A stretch of DNA of 64,000 bases, taken from contig CAXXFR010000013.1 in assembly GCA_963667455.2 (NCBI GenBank), positions 124,001 through 188,000 of the forward strand, written 5' to 3'. Below, in pieces: positions 1 to 6,860 of this stretch. This DNA is from Bin55 sp963667455. Lineage in GTDB: Bacteria > Pseudomonadota > Gammaproteobacteria > Pseudomonadales > Azotimanducaceae. Under the pieces are notes generated by a model. That model worked only from the letters and a program-made list of their open reading frames with translations. It was not told where the DNA came from and made no database searches. Every line of letters starts with the position of its first letter. Within the stretch, counting starts at the first letter, position 1. The position numbers were made by a program, and so were the translations under genes.

Positions 1-484
1 TCAGTTCCGGAAGGAATTCGATGTCGCGGACATTGATCGCCTGCATCTCGGAGGGTCGAAGCAGTGCATCAGAACCCACTCGGATGAGAGATGCGTTGCG
101 AAGACCGGCCAAGGTTCCTTTGCTCCTTCGCAGCTCCGCAATATGATTGGCTTCCAACCACGATATTCCGGTAACCTGTCCGTGTCCCTGTTTTGGGGAT
201 CTACGGATTCCGGCCAGAGTCAACGAGGTTTGAATTCCTATCGGAGAATCCGACGAATCATACTTCGCATGCCAATTGACGGCGGACACTACGAGGGAGC
301 ACAGGGACTGGGATAGCCCCGAGGCGTAGAGACTGTCGATACAACTCGCGATGCTTGCATCGCTCAGTTCAAGCTCGTGGTCCTGTAACCACTCGTGCAA
401 TCGTCGGAGTGCATACGCGTAGGTATCCTCCGTGTTGGGAGAGAATGCTCGCGCGGCGAGCTTGTTGATAGTGGTGGTTGCCAT
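1..484 (-). CDS. Tyrosine recombinase / phage-type integrase, partial (3' end outside window)
   Basis: An open frame of 161 codons starts at ATG 484-482 and runs off the left edge without a stop. Residues about 14-75 look like the SAM-like core-binding domain of tyrosine recombinases (FSPNTEDTYAYALRRLHEW). After a linker, residues about 130-155 (GLRNASLIRVGSDALLRPSE) match the start of the catalytic domain, with Arg of LRPSE at the position of the first catalytic arginine. The remaining catalytic residues would lie outside the window. A Shine-Dalgarno-like GGAGGG sits just before the ATG. A perfect inverted repeat lies 85 bases upstream. It probably mobilises or once mobilised the neighbouring accessory DNA. 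The family is clear; whether it is phage, island or integron-like cannot be decided from the N-terminal half. Confidence 0.8.
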   Translation of the reverse strand, partial: MATTTINKLAARAFSPNTEDTYAYALRRLHEWLQDHELELSDASIASCIDSLYASGLSQSLCSLVVSAVNWHAKYDSSDSPIGIQTSLTLAGIRRSPKQGHGQVTGISWLEANHIAELRRSKGTLAGLRNASLIRVGSDALLRPSEMQAINVRDIEFLPEL

Positions 485-568
485 AGCAACCCTCCGTACT
501 TGAAGAAGAAGCACGGATAATAGCTATGAGGGCACACTCATGCGAGGACGGTCGCAATGTGAGAGCCT

Positions 569-606
569 ATGTTTATTCCTCTAGCTGACACTAGAGGAAT
601 AAACAT
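569..606. repeat. Perfect inverted repeat, 16-bp arms, 6-base spacer
   Basis: Arms ATGTTTATTCCTCTAG (569-584) and CTAGAGGAATAAACAT (591-606) are exact reverse complements around CTGACA. It lies in the promoter side of the integrase gene. No T-tract follows, so a terminator is unlikely. A protein-binding site or a recombination site of the adjacent integrase is more plausible. Confidence 0.75.
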
Positions 607-829
607 CCTAAACGATTCTTAGCGTAATTGTCAACCCCTTTCTACGATTATCTTGCGATAGCCCTCACGTCCCAGTGATCACAGGTCTCCCGGGGTTTGT
701 TCTGCTTAGGGAGAGATGCGGGATCGCTTCTCTGATCCCTTCCTCGACGAATGAAGACTGTACTTGTCCAGCCGTTGCAAACCGTCAGAAACCTCTTGAA
801 GGTAGGACTTCATCGCTTCCTTCTCCTAT

Positions 830-844
830 TGTCAGCTAGAGGAA
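830..844 (+). repeat. Second copy of the 15-mer TGTCAGCTAGAGGAA
   Basis: The same 15 bases occur on the minus strand at 590-576, covering one half and the spacer of the inverted repeat at 569-606. The two copies face each other about 240 bases apart. Shared exact 15-mers this close suggest a binding site for one protein, such as the integrase, an excisionase or a repressor. Confidence 0.6.
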
Positions 845-971
845 ACCTGAACGAAGGTAACCGGACGCTCGATTCGTCGTGCCGAACGAGACCCACGTTT
901 GGATTGAGAGAGGGGTTTCTTTCATTCCCGTTGGGAACCCTAACAAAAACTACGACCTTTAGGAGGTTGCA

Positions 972-1556
972 ATGAAGACTGTATCAAGTATCCTTTTGAG
1001 CATTGCGGTGGCTTTTGTCGTTGTACCGACAATACCTGCGCAAGCTTCGGATTTCTTGCCGCCTGGATTGACCGAGGAAGAGCTCCAACGAATATTGGAG
1101 GAGCAGAGTCGTGATTTTGATGGCGATGGGGTAAACGACTACGATGACGATTGCCCAAAAACACCCGGGACATCGTCCTACAGGTACAGGGGATGCCCTG
1201 ATTCGGACGGGGATCGCGTTTCGGACCAGATTGACATTTGCCCAAACGACACTGACCATAATTCATGCTTGAGCAATCACGGCCTATGGGCATATCCACC
1301 ACTTGGTGATATCTGGACTTGCAAAGAGCTGGCAGACTGGAGCGATCTGATAAGAAACGCTACGTATATTTTGTGGGGGGTAGTGTCTGCAACCGCTGTT
1401 GGTACTGCACTAAGGATTGCTGTAACGGCAGCTGGGAGGGTGGGGCTTGCTCTAACCGGGTCTGCGGCTGGCGGTGGGATTTTGCGGTCGACATCAGCAA
1501 AGGCCAATGTGGACATGGTCTACAATAACGTATGCAGATTGCAGATGAACGTGTGA
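972..1556 (+). CDS. Secreted or envelope protein with thrombospondin type 3-like calcium-binding repeats
   Basis: The 194-residue product starts at an ATG preceded by a strong ribosome binding site (AGGAGG at 962-967). Residues 1-25 form a signal peptide ending ...PAQA. Residues about 48-95 carry two TSP3-like repeats rich in paired Asp and Cys (DFDGDGVNDYDDDCPKTPG, then DSDGDRVSDQIDICP), the kind that binds calcium. The C-terminal third is hydrophobic and glycine/alanine-rich (about 135-175), probably membrane-associated. It lacks the OmpA peptidoglycan domain that often follows such repeats. A small membrane protein gene follows after 13 bases, likely in one transcript. Function unknown. 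Confidence 0.7.
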   Translation: MKTVSSILLSIAVAFVVVPTIPAQASDFLPPGLTEEELQRILEEQSRDFDGDGVNDYDDDCPKTPGTSSYRYRGCPDSDGDRVSDQIDICPNDTDHNSCLSNHGLWAYPPLGDIWTCKELADWSDLIRNATYILWGVVSATAVGTALRIAVTAAGRVGLALTGSAAGGGILRSTSAKANVDMVYNNVCRLQMNV

Positions 1557-1569
1557 ACGTGAGGCCAGT

Positions 1570-1770
1570 ATGAGTTCGGCATGGGTATTGTCTATGGGGT
1601 CTATGCCGGTTATAACTGGCGGCGTGATCATCGTATGGAGTGACAACCTTGTGGAACAGGTTGTTTTTTCCATATTGACAATACTCATTGCCGCATTTTG
1701 TATTTGGCGTGCTTTAACGATTTCGCGCGAGACTCGGACGCGACAAGACAATGTGGCATCTGACGAGTAA
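1570..1770 (+). CDS. Small hypothetical membrane protein
   Basis: A 66-residue product begins 13 bases after the TSP3-like gene, with GTGAGG upstream of the ATG as a plausible ribosome binding site. Two hydrophobic stretches are visible, residues about 5-23 and 30-48, followed by a charged tail rich in Arg and Asp. No family recognised. Close spacing suggests co-transcription with the gene at 972. It could be chance, but its hydropathy pattern looks like a real small membrane protein. Confidence 0.45.
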   Translation: MSSAWVLSMGSMPVITGGVIIVWSDNLVEQVVFSILTILIAAFCIWRALTISRETRTRQDNVASDE

Positions 1771-2436
1771 ATGGAGTAGCAACAGTTCAGTTGATGACAC
1801 ACTATAAGCCAACTCCAAGCCATAGTCTTCGACGCAGAGTCTCATGTCTTGCAGAAATGGATTTGCTTGGAGATTGACGATCGATTGCGCGGTCAAGTTG
1901 GCAATTATCCGTTCGCTTGACCGCGTCACCAGATACTGGATATTGTTGCAAGATCTGGATTCAGCGCACGTTTTGAAGACACTCGCTAAGGATGAGTCTA
2001 GTGGTTGTTGGGTAACTGCGCTTCGCTTCCCGACTCAGTCCACGAACAGGTGTCGCAGCAGACTGTATTCCTCCGGGAAGCACTGGTCCGTGGTTGGTCT
2101 AGCATCCCTGCACAAGGCGATGCCGCCATAGAGGTCCCAAGCTCCCGATTGCATTGCCCGATCCCCCACGGTCGGCTGACGACCGCCAGCTCCACGTTTG
2201 GGAGACAACTCGGAAAGTGTGCTTTGGACACATATGTGTTCGCGGGTCGTTCAGATCGCCCCCGCTTCCAACAAACTGGTCTTTGACTTACTTCCGTTTC
2301 CTGGCGCGTAATCGGGCCAGACGTTCAAGAGTGAGTAAGAATACGCCAGAATCTGTTCGACGAGCGCATTGAGAGTCTTTACGGTGCGGCGCGATTATGC
2401 TATAAAGTCGCGCCTTGATCGGTAGTTTCGAATCCT
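1771..2436. other. Intergenic region upstream of rpmB
   Basis: About 660 bases without a supported gene; the short frames on both strands have no start signals and no recognisable products. An inverted repeat CGCGGTCAAG / CTTGACCGCG (1888-1897 and 1916-1925, 18-base spacer) may be a stem-loop ending the transcript from 972-1770, though no T-run follows. The rpmB promoter is at the right end. Confidence 0.5.
2378..2406 (+). promoter_or_regulatory. Sigma-70-type promoter of rpmB-rpmG-mutM
   Basis: TTTACG (2378-2383), a 17-base spacer and TATAAA (2401-2406) fit a housekeeping promoter; TGC just before the -10 gives an extended -10. A 7-bp inverted repeat, GGCGCGA (2388-2394) and TCGCGCC (2408-2414), flanks the -10 box and could be an operator. 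Transcription would start near 2413, about 25 bases before the rpmB ATG. Confidence 0.65.
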
Positions 2437-2673
2437 ATGAGTCAAGTTTGCCAAGTCACTGGCAAGAGACCGCTTAGCGGCAACAACGTCTCTCACGCCA
2501 ACAACGCGACAAAGCGTCGGTACTTGCCGAATCTGCACAAGCATCGCTTTTGGGTTCCAAGCGAAAACCGATTTGTCAAGTTGCGTGTATCCGCCGCTGG
2601 TATCCGCCTTATCGACAAGAAGGGAATTGAAGTCGTCTTAGCAGAAATGCGCGAACGAGGGGAGCAAGTCTGA
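2437..2673 (+). CDS. rpmB: 50S ribosomal protein L28
   Basis: The 78-residue product has the family length and the N-terminal signature SQVCQVTGKRP followed by a basic central part (NNATKRRYLPNLHKHRFW). L28 is a protein of the large ribosomal subunit near the tRNA exit site. The start is fixed by the conserved N-terminus. Its TGA overlaps the ATG of rpmG by one base, so the two are translationally coupled, as in the rpmB-rpmG pair of many gammaproteobacteria. The copy lacks the zinc-binding CXXC pairs found in some other lineages. Confidence 0.97.
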   Translation: MSQVCQVTGKRPLSGNNVSHANNATKRRYLPNLHKHRFWVPSENRFVKLRVSAAGIRLIDKKGIEVVLAEMRERGEQV

Positions 2674-2828
2674 TGAGAGAGAAAATCAAACTGGTGTCGA
2701 GTGCCGGTACGGGTCATTACTACACCACGGACAAGAACAAGCGCACGACTCCGAACAAGCTCGAGTTCAAGAAGTACGACCCGGTCGTTCGCAAGCACGT
2801 TCTGTACACCGAAGCGAAAGTCAAGTAG
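2673..2828 (+). CDS. rpmG: 50S ribosomal protein L33
   Basis: A 51-residue frame, MREKIKLVSSAGTGHYYTTD and so on, ending ...LYTEAKVK. It matches the short, basic, cysteine-free L33 typical of gammaproteobacteria. The ATG overlaps the rpmB stop codon. The stop TAG is directly followed by the presumed mutM start, so rpmB, rpmG and mutM form one tightly packed operon, an arrangement known from E. coli. Confidence 0.97.
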   Translation: MREKIKLVSSAGTGHYYTTDKNKRTTPNKLEFKKYDPVVRKHVLYTEAKVK

Positions 2829-3635
2829 ATCCCCGAACTTCCCGAAGTCGAAACGACCCGAATTGGTGTAGCCACTCGTTTAGAGGGGCGAACACTCCTC
2901 AGGCATGATGTAAGGAACCCGCGACTGCGCTGGCCGGTCGCTATTCCCGACAGCATTTTGAATCAGCGACTCTTACGAGTCGAGCGACGGGCAAAGTACC
3001 TCCTACTCCGATTTGTTCCGGGCACGCTCATCATTCATCTTGGGATGAGCGGTCGTCTGAATGTCGTGCCGGATCATCTCGCCCCGCAAGCTCACGATCA
3101 CGTGGACTTGGTCTTTTCCAATTCCGAGGTATTGCGTCTCAACGATCCTCGGCGATTTGGGAGTGTTCTTTGGCAACCACGCGATACGCAGCACAAGTTG
3201 TTGCAGGACTTGGGGCCTGAGCCGTTGTCAGAGTCTTTTACCAGCGACTATCTGTATTCAGCGTTGCGCGGAAGAAAGATGCCCATCAAGTCTCTGATCA
3301 TGGACTCGCATGTCGTAGTAGGGATCGGCAACATCTATGCGAACGAAGCGTTGTTCCGTTCAGGAATCCGCCCGCGTCGGAGCTGTCGTCGAGTCGGTCG
3401 GGCCGAAACAAGCACTCTGGTTGATGCCATCAAGACAACTCTGAAGGAAGCCGTCGAAGCCGGTGGAACGACCTTACGGGACTACTTTGACGTCGAGGGT
3501 GAACGAGGGTACTTCGAGATCAAATTGCTCGTATACGGCAGAGCTGGCTCACCATGCCTGCAATGCGGAACGACGATCAAGCGGGTAAATCTGGGCCAGC
3601 GCCAGACGGTCTACTGTCCGAATTGTCAGTCCTAA
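2829..3635 (+). CDS. mutM: Formamidopyrimidine-DNA glycosylase, apparent AUC start codon
   Basis: Base-excision repair enzyme that removes 8-oxoguanine and ring-opened purines and cuts the strand. Reading directly after the rpmG stop gives PELPEVE, whose Pro is the catalytic N-terminus after Met removal. The 268-residue frame also has the conserved KYLLLRF loop, LNDPRRFG, GIGNIYANEALF and a C-terminal zinc finger (CLQC...CPNC), all at family positions. The codon before the Pro is ATC, and the codon before that is the in-frame rpmG TAG, so no ATG, GTG or TTG can place Pro at residue 2. The next standard start, TTG at 2958, would delete the active site. Either AUC is the initiation codon or one base of an ATG is wrong or mutated. 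Confidence 0.9.
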   Translation: MPELPEVETTRIGVATRLEGRTLLRHDVRNPRLRWPVAIPDSILNQRLLRVERRAKYLLLRFVPGTLIIHLGMSGRLNVVPDHLAPQAHDHVDLVFSNSEVLRLNDPRRFGSVLWQPRDTQHKLLQDLGPEPLSESFTSDYLYSALRGRKMPIKSLIMDSHVVVGIGNIYANEALFRSGIRPRRSCRRVGRAETSTLVDAIKTTLKEAVEAGGTTLRDYFDVEGERGYFEIKLLVYGRAGSPCLQCGTTIKRVNLGQRQTVYCPNCQS

Positions 3636-3639
3636 CAGT

Positions 3640-4128
3640 CTAGGAACTGTTGCGATACGACTGAGTGAGGTGGGCGGCAACCTTCGGGTGAACAAACGCC
3701 GAGATATCACCTCCCAGCGATGCAATTTCTCGAACCCGCTTCGACGACAGAAACGACCATTGGCTCGCCGTTGGTAGTAGCACATACTCGATTTCCGGAT
3801 CGAGGTGGCGGTTCATTTCCAACATCTGAAATTCGTAGTCGTAGTCGGTGAGCGTTCGCAGCCCCCGCAAGATGAAACGCGTGTTGTTGCTGCGCACGAA
3901 GTCGACGAGAAGCCCGCTGAATTTCTTGACTTCGACTCTGTCTCCAAACTCAGCCAACGAAACGCGGCACAGTTCCACTCGTTCGTGGAACCTCGTGTCG
4001 GTTTCCTTGTCGACCGAAGTTCCGATGCCAACGATCACTTTGTCAAATAGATTCAGTGCCCGCTCAACCAGATTTGCATGTCCGTACGTGAACGGATTGA
4101 AACTGCCCGGATAGACGACGGTTGTCAC
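3640..4128 (-). CDS. coaD: Phosphopantetheine adenylyltransferase
   Basis: Penultimate step of coenzyme A synthesis: transfers AMP from ATP to 4'-phosphopantetheine. The product has the nucleotidyltransferase motif YPGSFNPFTYGH with its catalytic His, RGLRTLTDYDYE, and the C-terminal SSKRVREIASLGGD motif. The GTG at 4128 gives 162 residues, the family length; the longer frame to 4185 adds 19 residues before the conserved beta strand. It converges on mutM with a 4-base gap, as in E. coli. CoA is also the phosphopantetheine donor for the carrier proteins of the PKS locus next door. Confidence 0.95.
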   Translation of the reverse strand: MTTVVYPGSFNPFTYGHANLVERALNLFDKVIVGIGTSVDKETDTRFHERVELCRVSLAEFGDRVEVKKFSGLLVDFVRSNNTRFILRGLRTLTDYDYEFQMLEMNRHLDPEIEYVLLPTASQWSFLSSKRVREIASLGGDISAFVHPKVAAHLTQSYRNSS

Positions 4129-4290
4129 AACGTTCCAGTTCCCGCGATTCGGCGCCAATATGTTACTAGGCTCCCATGGCTTCAAAGTCCGTCACAATCG
4201 GCTCTCGCGGCGACGCTGACGAGAACACGACCGTTTGTCCTGCGACGGTAGCTCGGGTAATCCAACTCTCAGGTTAGGTGCGCCTCTGCA

Positions 4291-5277
4291 GTGTCAAATC
4301 AGGGGTGGCATTTAGGCCAAATCGATTTCGTTCACAATAGCCATAAGCAACTCGGCGGTCTCGATGCCCGCGTTAAGACGTCCCAACCCACTGACGTGAA
4401 TAACTCTGTGGAGCTGCAACAAAGCTCGGTCGAAATCAATGGATGCCGCTTGGCGTACTTCCACACCCAACGAGCAATTCCAGCCGAACAGACGATCTTG
4501 ATGGTTCACGGAATGGGCTGTCACGCCCGAGTCTGGGATGCAACCCTTCGAGCTCTTACTTCTTCTTGCGCCGTCATTTGCGTCGAACTGCGTGGACATG
4601 GTCGTTCCGAAAAAAGAGGGCCGTACAGATGGGACTCGCTAGGTCGAGACCTCTGCACTTTCATTCGGACACTCGAACTACGCTCGATTACAGCGGTAGG
4701 ACATTCCTTGGGAGCGCATCTGCTTTTGCAAGCCGCAGCGATTCTCAGTACTCGCTTCGACGCGCTTTTGCTCTTGGAACCGGTCGTTCTCGATCCTCGG
4801 GCCTACAGTGCTCCGCAGTTGTTCGACGCTCCCGAGGAGCATCCGTATGCCAGCCGAAAGGCCGTTTGGAATTCTCCCGAAGAGTGGTATCAGGCGATAC
4901 GGGATCGAGAGCCGTTCAAGTTGTGGAACACCGAAGTGCTCTGGGATTACTGTCGCTACGGCTTAGAAGAAACCGCAAATGGAATGTATCAGTTGTGTTG
5001 CCCTCCGCTGGTGGAAGCGGAGATCGCATTAAGTCGTGCAGCAGCTGGAATCCACTCGTTATTGGATTCTGTCGAAGTGCCAGCTACGGTTGTACGTGCC
5101 GAAGTCGCATCGGGTGGACGACACCCGATGGATAACATTCACTCAACGACGTGGACGAAATTAGCGGATCACTTGCCGCAGGGAACGGACAAGTACCATC
5201 CGGAGCTAACCCACTTCGTACCGATGCAAAGCCCAGAGTTCGTTGCACGAGAACTGAACGAGCTAGTCGTCCACTAG
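4291..5277 (+). CDS. Alpha/beta-fold hydrolase of the PKS locus
   Basis: The product has the oxyanion segment VHGMGCHARVW, the nucleophile elbow GHSLGA (Ser in GxSxG) and a C-terminal LTHFVP with the likely catalytic His. It is related to the hydrolase at 7587: both share FDAL.L..P after the elbow and a CPP..EA.I segment. In this setting it may hydrolyse an acyl thioester, i.e. act as a discrete thioesterase, since the PKS has none; that is inference. GTG 4291 is the longest start; the conserved region begins about 45 residues later, so a start further in is possible. It opens the biosynthetic region just after coaD. Confidence 0.8.
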   Translation: MSNQGWHLGQIDFVHNSHKQLGGLDARVKTSQPTDVNNSVELQQSSVEINGCRLAYFHTQRAIPAEQTILMVHGMGCHARVWDATLRALTSSCAVICVELRGHGRSEKRGPYRWDSLGRDLCTFIRTLELRSITAVGHSLGAHLLLQAAAILSTRFDALLLLEPVVLDPRAYSAPQLFDAPEEHPYASRKAVWNSPEEWYQAIRDREPFKLWNTEVLWDYCRYGLEETANGMYQLCCPPLVEAEIALSRAAAGIHSLLDSVEVPATVVRAEVASGGRHPMDNIHSTTWTKLADHLPQGTDKYHPELTHFVPMQSPEFVARELNELVVH

Positions 5278-5349
5278 ATGGAAGTTGCTAGGGAGGCCAA
5301 GCGCGTAGCGCAGCTGACCTCCGAAACGAGTTTGTTTTTTGGACTACAG

Positions 5350-5568
5350 CTAGCTGTCCAAGTACGAAACGAGGTCGCCAAGATTCTTGAAATACGCAAA
5401 TTCCTCAGCGGGAACTTCTCTTCCGAACTCCTTGGATACCGACTTCAGGAAGGCCAGTGCGTCCGTCGATGAAATGTCCGAATCGGCAAATGCTCGCTCG
5501 AAGTCTGGTTCGCGGTCATCCAGATAGTTTTGAGCCAACGCTGCAACTCTCTCTCGTGTTGATGCCAT
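5350..5568 (-). CDS. Stand-alone acyl carrier protein with atypical attachment motif
   Basis: The 72-residue product has ACP length and ends in the third and fourth helices typical of the family (EFGREVPAEEFAYFKNLGDLVSYL). Aligned from that end, the usual DSL becomes S33-S34-T35, so Ser34 is at the phosphopantetheine position but the preceding Asp is lost. A good ribosome binding site (AAAGGA) lies 8 bases before the ATG and a TATAAT box at 5612-5607. It lies on the opposite strand from the hydrolases and the PPTase, facing away from the IS. Because the last PKS module has no carrier domain, this protein may serve it in trans; that is inference. Confidence 0.75.
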   Translation of the reverse strand: MASTRERVAALAQNYLDDREPDFERAFADSDISSTDALAFLKSVSKEFGREVPAEEFAYFKNLGDLVSYLDS

Positions 5569-5606
5569 CTATCAAGTCCTTTGGTGGGTAAAGATTGTGT
5601 GGGTAG

Positions 5607-5612
5607 ATTATA
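5607..5612 (-). promoter_or_regulatory. -10 box of the ACP gene
   Basis: TATAAT on the minus strand 39 bases upstream of the ACP ATG, with the ribosome binding site between. No good -35 at the standard distance (TTGATA is 22 bases away), so an activator may be needed. Confidence 0.45.
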
Positions 5613-5749
5613 GGAAACTGATGCTCTGGAAGCCTATCAACGGAACCGCTAGCCGAATTGATCATTTTCCCCGATTGCAAGAAGGAAGTCTCGCTTTGAA
5701 TGCAACTGGAGCTTGCTCAGAAACTAGGATTGCAGAGTTGCGACATTGG

Positions 5750-6811
5750 CGCTCTTATGTAGCACCGGGTGTAACTGGCCTAACAATTTGTTAGAATACA
5801 CGACAACTAGCTGATTTGACGATGAAAAATGAATCGCAAGGAATTCTCAACCTGGCTGAGCCAGTACGACCGGCTGACGGAGTCCCAGAAAGCGCGTCTT
5901 CGGGAAGTGGCGAGAGAGGACGAGGGGTCGGTTCCCGAAGCGCTTCGATCCCGCGAAGCCGAGCTTGACGAAGCCCGCGTCTGCATTCACTGCGGATCGA
6001 AAGGCGTCGTGCGCAACGGCAAGAGAGCCGGCCTGATTCGCTTCCGATGCCGATCGGAAAGCTGCGGTCGCACCTTCAACGCCCTCACCGGCTCCAACCT
6101 GAAGAACATGCGTCTTCGAGGGAAGTGGACGCTCTACGAGCAGTGCCTGCGCGATCGGCTGCCATTGCACGAGGCCGCGAAGCGGTGCGGAATCAGCTAC
6201 CGGACGGCGTTTCTGTGGCGTCATCGCTTTCTGGCGAATCTCGACGGATCCGACAAGCTGAACGGGGTCGTCGAGATGGACGAGACCTACTTTCGCGAAA
6301 GCTGCAAGGGGGAACGAGCTCTGAGCAAGCGCAGGAAGCCGAGGAAGCGCGGGGTCGGGAAGCGTCCTTCGGAGGCCGACGACGCGGTGCAGCTTCCCGT
6401 GCTGACCGCAGTGGCCCGAGGGGGAGGCACCCGTGCCTGGCTGCTGCCGACCACGGAGGAGGACGCCGTGCGACTCTCGATGAGAGCGTGGCTGAATCGG
6501 GACTGCGTGCTCGTGACGGACGGGCATCCCAGCTACCGGGCTGCCAATCGGAAACTCGGACACCATCACGAGTCGCTGAACCAGCGTCGCGGCGAATGGA
6601 AGCGGGGCAGCTTCCACCTCAACACCGTCAACAATCGGCACGAGGCGATGAAGAGCATCTGCAACCGTCGTCACAGGGGCGTGTCCACTCGATACTTCGA
6701 CAACTACGCGTCCTGGCTCATGTGCAGCGAGTTTCGAACGGACAAGACTCACGATCCGCAGCTGTTCCAAGTCGAATCAGACGTTCAAACACCGATAGAT
6801 ACATAAGAGCG
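5750..6811 (+). mobile_element. Insertion sequence of the IS1595 family with terminal inverted repeats and target duplication
   Basis: The ends CGCTCTTATGTA (5750) and TACATAAGAGCG (to 6811) are inverted repeats, with partial matching continuing inward. The flanking CGACATTGG is present at 5741-5749 and again at 6812-6820, a direct repeat of 8-9 bases (one base is ambiguous), in line with the 8-bp duplications of IS1595 elements. One transposase gene fills the 1.06-kb element. Its DNA is GC-richer than both flanks. Intact ends, an exact duplication and an uninterrupted transposase point to a recent insertion. Confidence 0.9.
5829..6806 (+). CDS. IS1595-family (ISXO2-like) DDE transposase
   Basis: The 325-residue product has an N-terminal zinc ribbon (CIHCGSKG...CRSESCGRTF, residues about 50-80), a helix-turn-helix region (CGISYRTAFLWRHRF, about 115-130) and an ISXO2-like catalytic domain with VVEMDETYF and VLVTDGHPSYR carrying the first two catalytic Asp. 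The third position is in the segment NTVNNRHEAMK, where Glu or Asn could serve. The frame is complete and ends just inside the right terminal repeat, reading toward the PPTase gene. Start ATG 5829; no clear ribosome binding site. Confidence 0.92.
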   Translation: MNRKEFSTWLSQYDRLTESQKARLREVAREDEGSVPEALRSREAELDEARVCIHCGSKGVVRNGKRAGLIRFRCRSESCGRTFNALTGSNLKNMRLRGKWTLYEQCLRDRLPLHEAAKRCGISYRTAFLWRHRFLANLDGSDKLNGVVEMDETYFRESCKGERALSKRRKPRKRGVGKRPSEADDAVQLPVLTAVARGGGTRAWLLPTTEEDAVRLSMRAWLNRDCVLVTDGHPSYRAANRKLGHHHESLNQRRGEWKRGSFHLNTVNNRHEAMKSICNRRHRGVSTRYFDNYASWLMCSEFRTDKTHDPQLFQVESDVQTPIDT

Positions 6812-6860
6812 CGACATTGGCTACTCGCCGCCAATGCTTCGTCGTTCGTTGACTCTTGAC

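Larger units (their letters stand above)
485..971. other. Intergenic region between integrase and TSP3-like gene
   Basis: No convincing gene. It holds a 16-bp-arm perfect inverted repeat (569-606) and a second copy of its central 15-mer in opposite orientation (830-844). A frame at 751-975 starts with the same ATGAAGACTGTA as the real gene at 972, but has no ribosome binding site and no recognisable product. Confidence 0.6.

Noticed and set aside
751..975. 74-residue frame beginning with the same 12 bases as the gene at 972
   Set aside because: No ribosome binding site, no protein-like pattern, and it runs into the ribosome binding site and start of the real gene.
1888..1925. Integron attC site at the inverted repeat near the integrase
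   Set aside because: The arms lack the paired core sites of attC, and the integrase N-terminus does not resemble integron integrases.
1844..2372. Several overlapping 70-95 residue frames upstream of rpmB
   Set aside because: They overlap on both strands, lack start signals and show no family features.
2420..2440. tRNA-like TTCGAATCC before rpmB
   Set aside because: No acceptor, D or anticodon arms can be folded around it. I found no tRNA or rRNA gene anywhere in the window.
2958..3635. Shorter mutM from TTG 2958
   Set aside because: It would lack the catalytic Pro-Glu and most of the N-terminal domain, although those are encoded in frame just upstream.
5847..6770. 307-residue minus-strand frame across the transposase
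   Set aside because: It is the GC-driven shadow of the transposase gene; composition is Arg/Val/Leu/Ala-rich and no domain is visible.
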